This document shows positions 16,582-23,216 of a stretch of 45,509 nucleotides of DNA, one piece after another; the first letter of the stretch is position 1, and every line of letters starts with the position of its first letter. A program made the position numbers and the translations under genes. A model generated the notes under the pieces. That model made no database searches, was not told where the DNA came from, and worked only from the letters and a program-made list of their open reading frames with translations. The stretch comes from Spirochaetaceae bacterium (lineage in GTDB: Bacteria > Spirochaetota > Spirochaetia > Treponematales > Breznakiellaceae): the NCBI GenBank assembly GCA_031278215.1, contig JAITKV010000044.1, forward strand, positions 1 to 45,509. Direction: 5' to 3'.

Positions 16582-17506
16582 GCGCCGGTAAAAGGATCTT
16601 AAGATAGTTTTGAATGTGCCGAACCCTTCTTTTTTTTCCGGTAAAAATATCCCGGTGCAGGACCAGCCACAGGCCGCCGTTGCTTTCCGGATCCGGCCCC
16701 CGGATTACCCGCCAGTTTGCGCCGCCCCCGGGGCTGCTAAAGGTCTTTCCCGGTCCAAGGAAAAAGGCCAGGGTCCTGCGGGGTCCGCCGTTTTCAAATT
16801 TAAGGCCATCCCAGCCCCGGTCCCGAAAGAGCCCCACAATGTCTTTGAACCACCGTTCCTTCTCTTCCTTCGTTAGGCCCGCCCTTTGCAGGGACACGGA
16901 CCGGGTATGCTGAAAGGCCGGTAAAAGTTCATCGGCGGAAGGAATAAGGGCGCAGGAACCCAGGGACCGGCTTCCTATAAGAAAGGCCGATACGATAAAC
17001 GAATTTAGATCCCCCAGCCGTTCTTGTACCAGGGGGGGGTCCGATACATGGAAGTACCGCTCCGCCAGTTCCGGATCGTAGCAGAGGACCCCGGTTCCCG
17101 AATTAAGGAACAAAGCCCAGAACCGGCCGTCCCGGTAGTAAAGGGGAAGTGTACGCCGGATATCCTCGATTCCCCCGGCTGCCGGCTTTTCCCCCGGCCC
17201 TCCCGCCGGCCTTCCCGCCGGCCTTCCCGCCTCCAGGACCCCAAAGGCGTCTTCCAGATTCATCGCCAACCCGGCGTCCACAAAACCCGCAAGCTCCTCC
17301 TCCGCAAGGACAAGCAGCGCCGGTTCCGAAGAATCTTCTCCGGGGCCCACATACCGGATCCGTAATTTTTGATACGTTTCTTCCGCGGTTTTAAACAGTC
17401 CGTTAAATTCAGGATACGCCGGCAGAACGGCAAGTTCCGGCTTTACGCAGGACCATGTTAAAACGCCAAGAAAAAAAATACCCAGCCTTGCAAGAATGGA
17501 CTTCAT
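16541..17506 (-). CDS. Predicted lipoprotein of unknown function
   Basis: A 321-residue protein with a lipoprotein signal (hydrophobic segment ending LTWSC, Cys at residue 20). The body has features seen in extracellular solute-binding proteins (acidic helices, FYLGPGKTFSSPGG-like loops), but I cannot assign a family. A Pro/Gly/Arg low-complexity loop (AGRPAGRPAGGPGE, about residues 92-105) comes from 12-bp repeats near 17196-17235. It is last in the operon lepB-lepB-hemW-lipoprotein, 10 bases after hemW. Its 3' end overlaps the convergent helicase gene by 41 bp. Confidence 0.65.
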   Translation of the reverse strand: MKSILARLGIFFLGVLTWSCVKPELAVLPAYPEFNGLFKTAEETYQKLRIRYVGPGEDSSEPALLVLAEEELAGFVDAGLAMNLEDAFGVLEAGRPAGRPAGGPGEKPAAGGIEDIRRTLPLYYRDGRFWALFLNSGTGVLCYDPELAERYFHVSDPPLVQERLGDLNSFIVSAFLIGSRSLGSCALIPSADELLPAFQHTRSVSLQRAGLTKEEKERWFKDIVGLFRDRGWDGLKFENGGPRRTLAFFLGPGKTFSSPGGGANWRVIRGPDPESNGGLWLVLHRDIFTGKKRRVRHIQNYLKILLPALIPDNPTAAGTPG

Positions 17507-17516
17507 TTAAACTTTA

Positions 17517-18692
17517 CTATTGATCCAATTCCATAAAGGAGTCAAGTAAAAAAGAATTTAAAAAACGAAGCCGCTTTTCTTTGTTCCCCCACTTTGCCAG
17601 GGTCCTGGGGATCGCCTCTTCAATGGTCCTGCCAAACCGTTTTTGGAACAGCGCCGGGTCCGGGCCCTCTATGTACCGGTATCCCATTAACAGGGTTTCC
17701 CGCAGCACCGTGGGTCTGTCCAGGTCTTCGGTAACTTCAAGGGGCCCGCTGATAAAATTGCCCGCATCCGGCTCGTAGCTTATGCGCCGGCCCCGGCCGT
17801 CGCCGCCGATACAGGTGCCGGAGGCCCCCGCCCCCACCCCGATCCAGTTTTCCATACGCCAGTACCGGATATTATGGACGCTCCGGCGGCCGGGCAGGGC
17901 AAAGTTGGACACCTCGTAGTGTTCGTATCCCCCGCGTATCAGGGCCCTTCGCCCCGCAAGCCAGAGCCGGTCCGCCGCATCCGCCGAAGGCAGGGAAAGG
18001 CCCCGGGCGACGCGGCGGGCCAGGGGGGTTCCCGGTTCCACCGTCAGGGCGTAGAACGAAATATGGCCGGGAGTATAGGAAAGGGCCCGGTCAATGTCCC
18101 GCCGCAGCGCCGTTTCCGTCTGCCCGGGAATGCCGCTCATGATATCCAGGGACAGCCCCGGGCCAAACAGTTCCGCCGCCGCGGCGGTCCGCCGGAGAAG
18201 GTCCCCCCCGCCGCCCCTCCGGCCCAGGGCCTCTAAAGCCCGGCGATCAAAGCTTTGGACCCCCAATGACAGGCGGGTAACTCCGCCGGCGCCGCAGGCG
18301 TCCAGGAAGGCGTCGTCCGCCGTTTCGGGATTGGCCTCCACGGTTACTTCTCCCGCGGGGGGCATGAGGGATCCAAGGCCCCGCAGAAGGCGCTTTATTC
18401 CCGCGGCCCCCAGGCCGGAGGGGCTGCCGCCGCCGATATATACCGTGGCCGCCCGGGGTGTTTTTTCAAGCCGCCTTTCCGTTTCCTTTAGAACCGCGGT
18501 AATATACCGGTTTATGATTAGGTCTTTGTCTTTAGGGCTTTCATGTCCCAGGGGGATCGAATAAAAATCGCAGTAATCGCATTTTTCATCGCAAAAGGGT
18601 ATGTGGAGGTATACGGAAACGGAGGGCGCTTCGAACCGGGACCCGGAAGGTTCCGCCGGATCCGTAGATTCTTCATCCCCCCGGAAGATCAC
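17517..18692 (-). CDS. hemW: HemW-type radical SAM protein
   Basis: A 391-residue radical SAM protein. The cluster motif is CDEKCDYC (Cys 34, 38, 41); it lacks the CxC fourth cysteine of HemN. HemW-like blocks follow: YIGGGSPSGLG, VEANPET, SLGVQSFDRRALEALGR and the HNIRYW segment with WIGVGAGASG. HemW family members bind heme and are thought to deliver it rather than act as coproporphyrinogen oxidases, so annotations as HemN are probably wrong. The start is GTG at 18692, 4 bases after the upstream signal peptidase stop. The N-terminal 25 residues are not conserved in the family. Confidence 0.9.
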   Translation of the reverse strand: MIFRGDEESTDPAEPSGSRFEAPSVSVYLHIPFCDEKCDYCDFYSIPLGHESPKDKDLIINRYITAVLKETERRLEKTPRAATVYIGGGSPSGLGAAGIKRLLRGLGSLMPPAGEVTVEANPETADDAFLDACGAGGVTRLSLGVQSFDRRALEALGRRGGGGDLLRRTAAAAELFGPGLSLDIMSGIPGQTETALRRDIDRALSYTPGHISFYALTVEPGTPLARRVARGLSLPSADAADRLWLAGRRALIRGGYEHYEVSNFALPGRRSVHNIRYWRMENWIGVGAGASGTCIGGDGRGRRISYEPDAGNFISGPLEVTEDLDRPTVLRETLLMGYRYIEGPDPALFQKRFGRTIEEAIPRTLAKWGNKEKRLRFLNSFLLDSFMELDQ

Positions 18693-18696
18693 GTAT

Positions 18697-19419
18697 TTAC
18701 AGATCCCCGATACGGGTTAAGGGCCAATACCGAACCAGGGCCCTGCCGATTATTGAATCCGCGGGAACAGGCCCCCAGGTCCGGGAATCATTGGTAACGC
18801 TCCGGTTATCGGAAAGGACAAAACATTCCTCCCCCCGGAGGGTGATCGTTTCCATGGTTCCGGAAAAGGGGATCGACTCGTCCCAGTGGGGGGAAACCTG
18901 GGGCAGATCCGGCACATAATCGCTGGTGGAAAGTTCAAATTCGGTCATGGTATAGCTTTCTCCCGCGGGCTGTACCCGAATTACAAAGTCGTTCATTGAA
19001 ATGGTATCCCCCGGCAGCCCCACCACCCGTTTTATAAAAAGCGTGTCTTCCTTGGAAAAGAGGCTTAGGCGCTGAAAGCTGATAAACCGCAGCAGGGCGT
19101 CCATGATAAGCCTAAACGCCGGCCGCCGTGAAAGGGCGGAACGGTCTACCAGCACCACCTGCCCCCGGTGAAAGGGAAGATTCCCGCTGTTCCGGTCCCG
19201 AAGCAGATGCTGGAAGGTAAAGGACGAAAAGATAAACCTGTCCCCCGCCAAAAGTCCCGGCGTCATGGTACTGTTTTCCAGCACCCGGTTGGAAACAAAA
19301 AGGGCGGACACAAAGGTGTAGATCAAAAAAAAACTAAAGACCCAGACCAGGATGATGCGCATCCGGCGCAGATAACTTTTTTGGGCCACATACGAATACT
19401 GCCGCCAGCGGTTTGCCAT
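18697..19419 (-). CDS. lepB: Signal peptidase I paralogue with Thr at the nucleophile position
   Basis: A 240-residue type I signal peptidase with one N-terminal membrane anchor (about 21-43). The catalytic Lys motif is intact (FIKRVVGLPGD), as is the SDNRSVTNDSRTWG box. The box that should read SMxP reads ENSTMTP: Thr51 takes the place of the nucleophilic Ser, preceded by Ser50. The codon is ACC in the sequence. The enzyme may use Thr, use the neighbouring Ser in a shifted frame, or be inactive. It sits 7 bases after the other lepB gene, before hemW. Confidence 0.85.
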   Translation of the reverse strand: MANRWRQYSYVAQKSYLRRMRIILVWVFSFFLIYTFVSALFVSNRVLENSTMTPGLLAGDRFIFSSFTFQHLLRDRNSGNLPFHRGQVVLVDRSALSRRPAFRLIMDALLRFISFQRLSLFSKEDTLFIKRVVGLPGDTISMNDFVIRVQPAGESYTMTEFELSTSDYVPDLPQVSPHWDESIPFSGTMETITLRGEECFVLSDNRSVTNDSRTWGPVPADSIIGRALVRYWPLTRIGDL

Positions 19420-19426
19420 AGCTACC

Positions 19427-20416
19427 TCACCGTATTATCCCTATTCGTCCCGGGGGCCAGTACTTTATCGCCCCCCGTCCCAGGATTTTGGAAACCTGCA
19501 CCGTCCCGAAAAAGCGGCCGTCATGGGAATTATCCCTGTTGTCCCCCAGGGGCATGATCCGGCCTTCGGGAACGTACCAGTTTCCCTGGCGGACCGCCTG
19601 GACGCGGTACCGCTGATCCTGGGGATAGGCGCCCCGGATAAAGGAGTACCGGGCCCGCTGCCTGACAAAGCTGTCCCCGTAACGGAGTTCGTAGGCGCCG
19701 GCCCGCTGCATCAGTTCCGGCGGCGGGGTAAGGCCCAACTCCATGTAGGCCTCTGTTTTTCCCATGGCCTCTAAAGCCGGATAGTGCTGGTCCTCCACCA
19801 GCCGGGTAAGGCGGTGGGTAAATCCCCGCTGGGCAAGGTACTCCCGCTCGCTGATCCACCGGTTTTCACCGGCAAAGCAAAAATACAGTTCCCCCCGGCG
19901 GCTTTGGATCTGATCCCCTTCCATGCCCGCGGCCCGTTTTATAAGAAAGTGAACCCGGACCCTCCCCGCCGGATCCCGGTCAATGTCCACCTGGGACAGG
20001 GTAAGCATGTAAATAATCCGCTGGGCTATGTCGAACAAGGGGCCCTGGGAAAAATATTCGGGACTTTCAAAGATAACCACGTCTTCCCGCTGGGGCTTAA
20101 CAGGACTGGGAAGCTTCCCCACTCCGGGAAGCAGTTCCGGGCCGTAGATCAGTTTATTAACAAAGATCCGGTCCTGTTCAAGCAGGGTGTCGATCATCGA
20201 ACCCGAAGGGATTTGATAGGCCTGGAAAAGGTATTGGTTGATCAGCAGGACCACCCCCGCGGCCCAGATAAAAGCTTCTATCCAGTCAAAAAGGGGGTTT
20301 TTCTTCCGCTGTTTTTCTTTTCTAATCCGTTGAATCGCCCGCCGGCGGCTTAAAACGGATTCGGTAATTGTCTGGAGCCGGTCAAAAAAGGAAGCCCCGC
20401 CATGCCTGCCGTTCAT
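19427..20416 (-). CDS. lepB: Signal peptidase I
   Basis: A 329-residue type I signal peptidase that cleaves exported preproteins at the outer face of the inner membrane. It has a basic N-terminus, a membrane anchor (about 45-65), the serine box PSGSMIDTL (Ser73), the Lys box LIKRAAGMEGD and the GDNRDNSHDGRFFG box. The Pro usual two residues after Met in the serine box is Asp, and the Lys box has MEG for LPG; both are unusual. It is longer than the paralogue downstream because of an insert between the boxes. It is first in the operon with a divergent promoter shared with the PEGA/FGE gene. Confidence 0.9.
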   Translation of the reverse strand: MNGRHGGASFFDRLQTITESVLSRRRAIQRIRKEKQRKKNPLFDWIEAFIWAAGVVLLINQYLFQAYQIPSGSMIDTLLEQDRIFVNKLIYGPELLPGVGKLPSPVKPQREDVVIFESPEYFSQGPLFDIAQRIIYMLTLSQVDIDRDPAGRVRVHFLIKRAAGMEGDQIQSRRGELYFCFAGENRWISEREYLAQRGFTHRLTRLVEDQHYPALEAMGKTEAYMELGLTPPPELMQRAGAYELRYGDSFVRQRARYSFIRGAYPQDQRYRVQAVRQGNWYVPEGRIMPLGDNRDNSHDGRFFGTVQVSKILGRGAIKYWPPGRIGIIR

Positions 20417-20427
20417 TGCACAAACCT

Positions 20428-20433
20428 AGCATA
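20428..20433 (-). promoter_or_regulatory. -10 box of the lepB operon
   Basis: TATGCT on the minus strand, 11 bases before the ATG at 20416. The -35 box is unclear; the region overlaps the divergent promoter at 20445-20473. Confidence 0.45.
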
Positions 20434-20444
20434 CAAAAGGCCGG

Positions 20445-20473
20445 TTGAACAATACCCGCCGCTGTCTTATACT
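20445..20473 (+). promoter_or_regulatory. Promoter of the PEGA/FGE-like gene
   Basis: TTGAAC (20445-20450) and TATACT (20468-20473) are 17 bp apart. The ATG begins 6 bases after the -10 box, so transcription would start at or next to the ATG. No Shine-Dalgarno can fit. Confidence 0.7.
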
Positions 20474-20479
20474 GCCCCT

Positions 20480-21979
20480 ATGTTTACCAATATCCGATCC
20501 CTGTTTCCCCGGTTTTTTAAGAAAATTGAAGTCCAAAGCGAGGATCAGGTTAAACTTAAGCCTGTTTTTGGGATTAAACCGGGCATATACCTGGGGATCC
20601 TATACGGGACGGTTATTCTGTGCGTATTCTTTTTTGTCTTTTTTTTCCCGGGCATAAAAAAACCCGGGGCCCTGGGGGTGTTTAGTTCCGAGCCCTGGGG
20701 CGCCGCCGTCCGGGTGGACGGCATTACCATGGGGAGCGCCCCCTGCGAGGTCTTTATACCCCGGGGCAGGCACAGCCTTAGCTTTATCCTTCCCGGATTT
20801 ACCGGAGACGAACAGGACATTAGCGTCCGGGGCCGGATCTTCGGCTCCGCTTTTTTTCCCACGCGGCTTTTCTTTTCGGGAACCCTTTCCGCGCCGGACC
20901 CCAGGGAAGCCTTTACCCTGTCCGCCCAGGATTATGTCCGCTGGTCCTTCACGGGGGAAGCCACCGAAATGTACCAGATACCCCGGAGCCTTTCCGAGGG
21001 CGCCTACCGGATAGGCCCCGCGGCCGCGGATCCCTGGGTTAAAAAATCTTTGGAAGAGGTTCTGGAACTGTGCCTTCCCTACGCGGCGTACAGGGCCTCG
21101 GTCCGGGACATTCTACGGGCCAAGGTCCTCCTTGACAACCACGGACTATCCCCCTCCCCCCTAAGCCTCCTGCAGTCCATGGGGGATATTTCGGGGCGGA
21201 TCGGCAAAAGTCCCGCCGCGGCCCCCTGGCTGGCGGAAATGATCCCCGGCGGGAAGGGGGCCGTAGAAGGGTCCGCCTGGGCCGCCGGGGGCGCCCGGGA
21301 GGAAGAAGCGGCCCCCCCGGGGGTCCGGCTTTCCGGAGACCTTAGCGCCGGGGGCCTGCGTTTTATCGCGGCGGCCGCCGGCGGGGAAGACCCCCTCTAC
21401 GTGGCCCAAGCTCCGGTTTCCCGGGGATCCTGGGACGCGTTCACCGCGGAAAATCCCCGGTGGGCCGAAGAAAACCGCAGGGCCCTTATCGATGAGGGGC
21501 TGGTTCAGGAGGAATATCTGGCGCCGGTGGATAATCCCGATTACCCGGCCCCGGCGGCGCCGGGGATTTCCTGGTACGCCGCCGTAGTCTACTGCCGCTG
21601 GCTTAGTTCCAAACTGCCCGCCGGTTTTTCCGAATGGGAAGTCCGGCTTCCCAGCGAAGCGGAATGGAGCAGCCTGGTCCTGTACTTTAAAGAACAAAAT
21701 CAACTACAGGCCCTTTCCTTTGGGGAACTGTGGGAATGGTGCGCCGATCCCTATGTACCCCTGGATTTTTTCTCCTCTCCCCGGGGGGTCCGGTCCTTTC
21801 CGGCGAATTCGGATTTTACGGACCGGTCCCTGAGGGGGGGGGCATGGATAAACCCCGGCGCCCTGGATCCCGCCCTAAGGGGTTCCCTGCCCCCGGAAAC
21901 CTCGTCCCCCTTTGTCGGGTTCAGGCCCGTCATAGTCCGTCAGAGAAGCGAGGGCCCTGTTTTCCCGTGGAAGCCATGA
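20480..21979 (+). CDS. Membrane-anchored PEGA / formylglycine-generating-enzyme-like protein
   Basis: 499 residues from ATG 20480; the frame is open to 20402 but that part covers the promoter. One membrane segment (about residues 37-57) is followed by a PEGA-like domain (about 65-115; SSEPWGAAVRVDGITMGSAP). The C-terminal part (about 270-490) matches the FGE-sulfatase/SUMF1 fold: VSRGSWDAF, PGISWYAAVVYCRWLS, RLPSEAEW, WEWCADPY, RGGAWINPG and FVGFRPV. The catalytic cysteine pair of true formylglycine-generating enzymes is not evident, so it is probably a binding or structural member. Its stop overlaps the smpB start (ATGA), which couples their translation. Confidence 0.75.
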   Translation: MFTNIRSLFPRFFKKIEVQSEDQVKLKPVFGIKPGIYLGILYGTVILCVFFFVFFFPGIKKPGALGVFSSEPWGAAVRVDGITMGSAPCEVFIPRGRHSLSFILPGFTGDEQDISVRGRIFGSAFFPTRLFFSGTLSAPDPREAFTLSAQDYVRWSFTGEATEMYQIPRSLSEGAYRIGPAAADPWVKKSLEEVLELCLPYAAYRASVRDILRAKVLLDNHGLSPSPLSLLQSMGDISGRIGKSPAAAPWLAEMIPGGKGAVEGSAWAAGGAREEEAAPPGVRLSGDLSAGGLRFIAAAAGGEDPLYVAQAPVSRGSWDAFTAENPRWAEENRRALIDEGLVQEEYLAPVDNPDYPAPAAPGISWYAAVVYCRWLSSKLPAGFSEWEVRLPSEAEWSSLVLYFKEQNQLQALSFGELWEWCADPYVPLDFFSSPRGVRSFPANSDFTDRSLRGGAWINPGALDPALRGSLPPETSSPFVGFRPVIVRQRSEGPVFPWKP

Positions 21980-22437
21980 AGGGAAACCTAAAGCTAATTG
22001 CCGGCAACCGGAAGGCCCGGTTCGATTATACGGTGGACGACACCTACGAATGCGGGATCGAACTTTTGGGGACCGAAGTAAAATCATTCCGGGACGGAAA
22101 AATCTCTTTCCCCGACGCGTGGGCGGAGGTGGCGGGAGGCGAAGTCTGGCTCAACTCCCTGCGGATCGCGGAAAATCCCTTTTCTTCGATCTTTAACCAC
22201 AACCCGGACCGCAAAAAGAAACTGCTCCTGCACCGGGAGGAAATTAAACGCATCGCCCGCAAGACCGAAGAAAAAGGGTACACCCTTATACCCCTTTCAT
22301 TTTATTTTAGGAACGGCAGGGTTAAGGTGGAACTGGGGCTTTGCAAGGGAAAAAAAATGTACGACAAACGGGCGGAGATCCGGGAACGGGATATAAAGCG
22401 GGAAGTATCCAGGGAATTCCGGGGTAAACTGTCCTAG
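21976..22437 (+). CDS. smpB: SsrA-binding protein SmpB
   Basis: A 153-residue protein, normal for SmpB, which binds tmRNA and brings it to stalled ribosomes. Family blocks are clear: LIAGNRKARFDYTVDDTYEC, GTEVKSFRDGKISFPDAW, HREEIKRIARKTEEKGYTLI and a basic C-terminal tail (KKMYDKRAEIRERDIKRE). The frame is open further upstream, but the start is ATG 21976, overlapping the upstream TGA. No tmRNA gene was found in the window. Confidence 0.95.
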   Translation: MKGNLKLIAGNRKARFDYTVDDTYECGIELLGTEVKSFRDGKISFPDAWAEVAGGEVWLNSLRIAENPFSSIFNHNPDRKKKLLLHREEIKRIARKTEEKGYTLIPLSFYFRNGRVKVELGLCKGKKMYDKRAEIRERDIKREVSREFRGKLS

Positions 22438-22494
22438 AAGTTTGTTGCACGTCGTGCATAAAATCCAAAAAAACGCCGGCGGGGTGATTTTTTA

Positions 22495-22531
22495 CCCTGC
22501 AAACTCCAAGGGAAACGAAGTTTCCGCAGGG
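22495..22531. repeat. Hairpin downstream of smpB
   Basis: GGAAAC (22511-22516) and GTTTCC (22520-22525) form a stem with a GAA loop; an outer pair CCCTGC (22495-22500) and GCAGGG (22526-22531) extends it. It may end smpB transcription, although no T-run follows directly. Confidence 0.5.
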
Positions 22532-22550
22532 CCCATTTATCGTGGTTTTG

Positions 22551-22590
22551 CGGCGCCAAGCGGCGCCAAGCGGCGCTAAGCGGCGCAAAC
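22551..22590. repeat. Four tandem 10-bp repeats
   Basis: CGGCGCCAAG at 22551 and 22561, CGGCGCTAAG at 22571 and CGGCGCAAAC at 22581. They end next to the stop of the DivIC-like gene, between two convergent genes. Confidence 0.8.
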
Positions 22591-22591
22591 C

Positions 22592-23065
22592 CTACAAGTG
22601 CCACAGGCCCCCGGGAATCCTCCGTCTTTGGATGCTCCTGTGCTGCAGGATGTCCCAGGAAACAAAAAGGGCAAGTAAAATAAGGCCGGTACAGCAGGCA
22701 AAGATCCTATAAGCCTTGACGGATCCGTGCGGGGGCTGGCCGGCGGTTCTGATGGCGCCGGGTCTTAGTTCGCTGCGCCGGACGCCGGAAAGCCCCACGA
22801 TCCGGATAAAGCGCTCGTCCCTTTCTCCGTATCCCAGTTCCCGGGCCTTTATCCGGATAGTTTCGGAATCGTAGAGCAGGGCGTCCATGATTCCTTCCAG
22901 CTGCCCGTTGGTCATCTGTAGTTTATCAAGATTTTCCAGAATTTTTCTCCGTTCCCACAGCAATTCCCGGTAAGGAACCACGCCGCTTACGCCGTTATAC
23001 AGAGAAAGGATCGTGTATACCGCAAGGATAAGCCAGGGGACCAACAGATATTTTCCGAATTTCAT
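22592..23065 (-). CDS. Septum formation initiator family protein (DivIC/FtsB-like)
   Basis: A 157-residue protein with an N-terminal membrane helix (about 6-25), a coiled coil (about 36-70, RELLWERRKILENLDKLQ) and the family motif ARELGYGERDERFIRI. DivIC/FtsB proteins bridge FtsL and FtsQ/DivIB at the division site. Unusually, a second membrane segment (about 120-142, FACCTGLILLALFVSWDIL) and a basic tail follow, so the C-terminus would return to the cytoplasm. No other division gene is nearby. Confidence 0.75.
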   Translation of the reverse strand: MKFGKYLLVPWLILAVYTILSLYNGVSGVVPYRELLWERRKILENLDKLQMTNGQLEGIMDALLYDSETIRIKARELGYGERDERFIRIVGLSGVRRSELRPGAIRTAGQPPHGSVKAYRIFACCTGLILLALFVSWDILQHRSIQRRRIPGGLWHL

Positions 23066-23110
23066 TATTCGATTTACGGAGTTTTTTATTTTTTCTTTAA
23101 AAAAGGCTTC

Positions 23111-23140
23111 TTGACAACTATAAAAGCCGCGGGTTACAGT
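23111..23140 (+). promoter_or_regulatory. Promoter of the acidic-protein/Maf operon
   Basis: TTGACA at 23111-23116 and TACAGT at 23135-23140 (18 bp apart, or TTACAG at 17 bp). The leader to the ATG at 23217 is about 70 nt and ends with GGGAG. Confidence 0.6.
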
Positions 23141-23216
23141 AAAAGAATGAAAATATATGTAGAAACTTAAAAATGGTCCGATAATTAATGATATACCTGT
23201 TTAGCGGGAGCGATTA

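Noticed and set aside
21730-21975. 82-codon N-terminal extension of smpB
   Set aside because: It lies in another frame of the FGE-like gene and SmpB proteins begin with the KLIAGNRKA region.
23147-23170. Seven-codon leader ORF (MKIYVET) before the acidic-protein gene
   Set aside because: No ribosome site and no attenuator hairpin follow; likely chance in an AT-rich leader.
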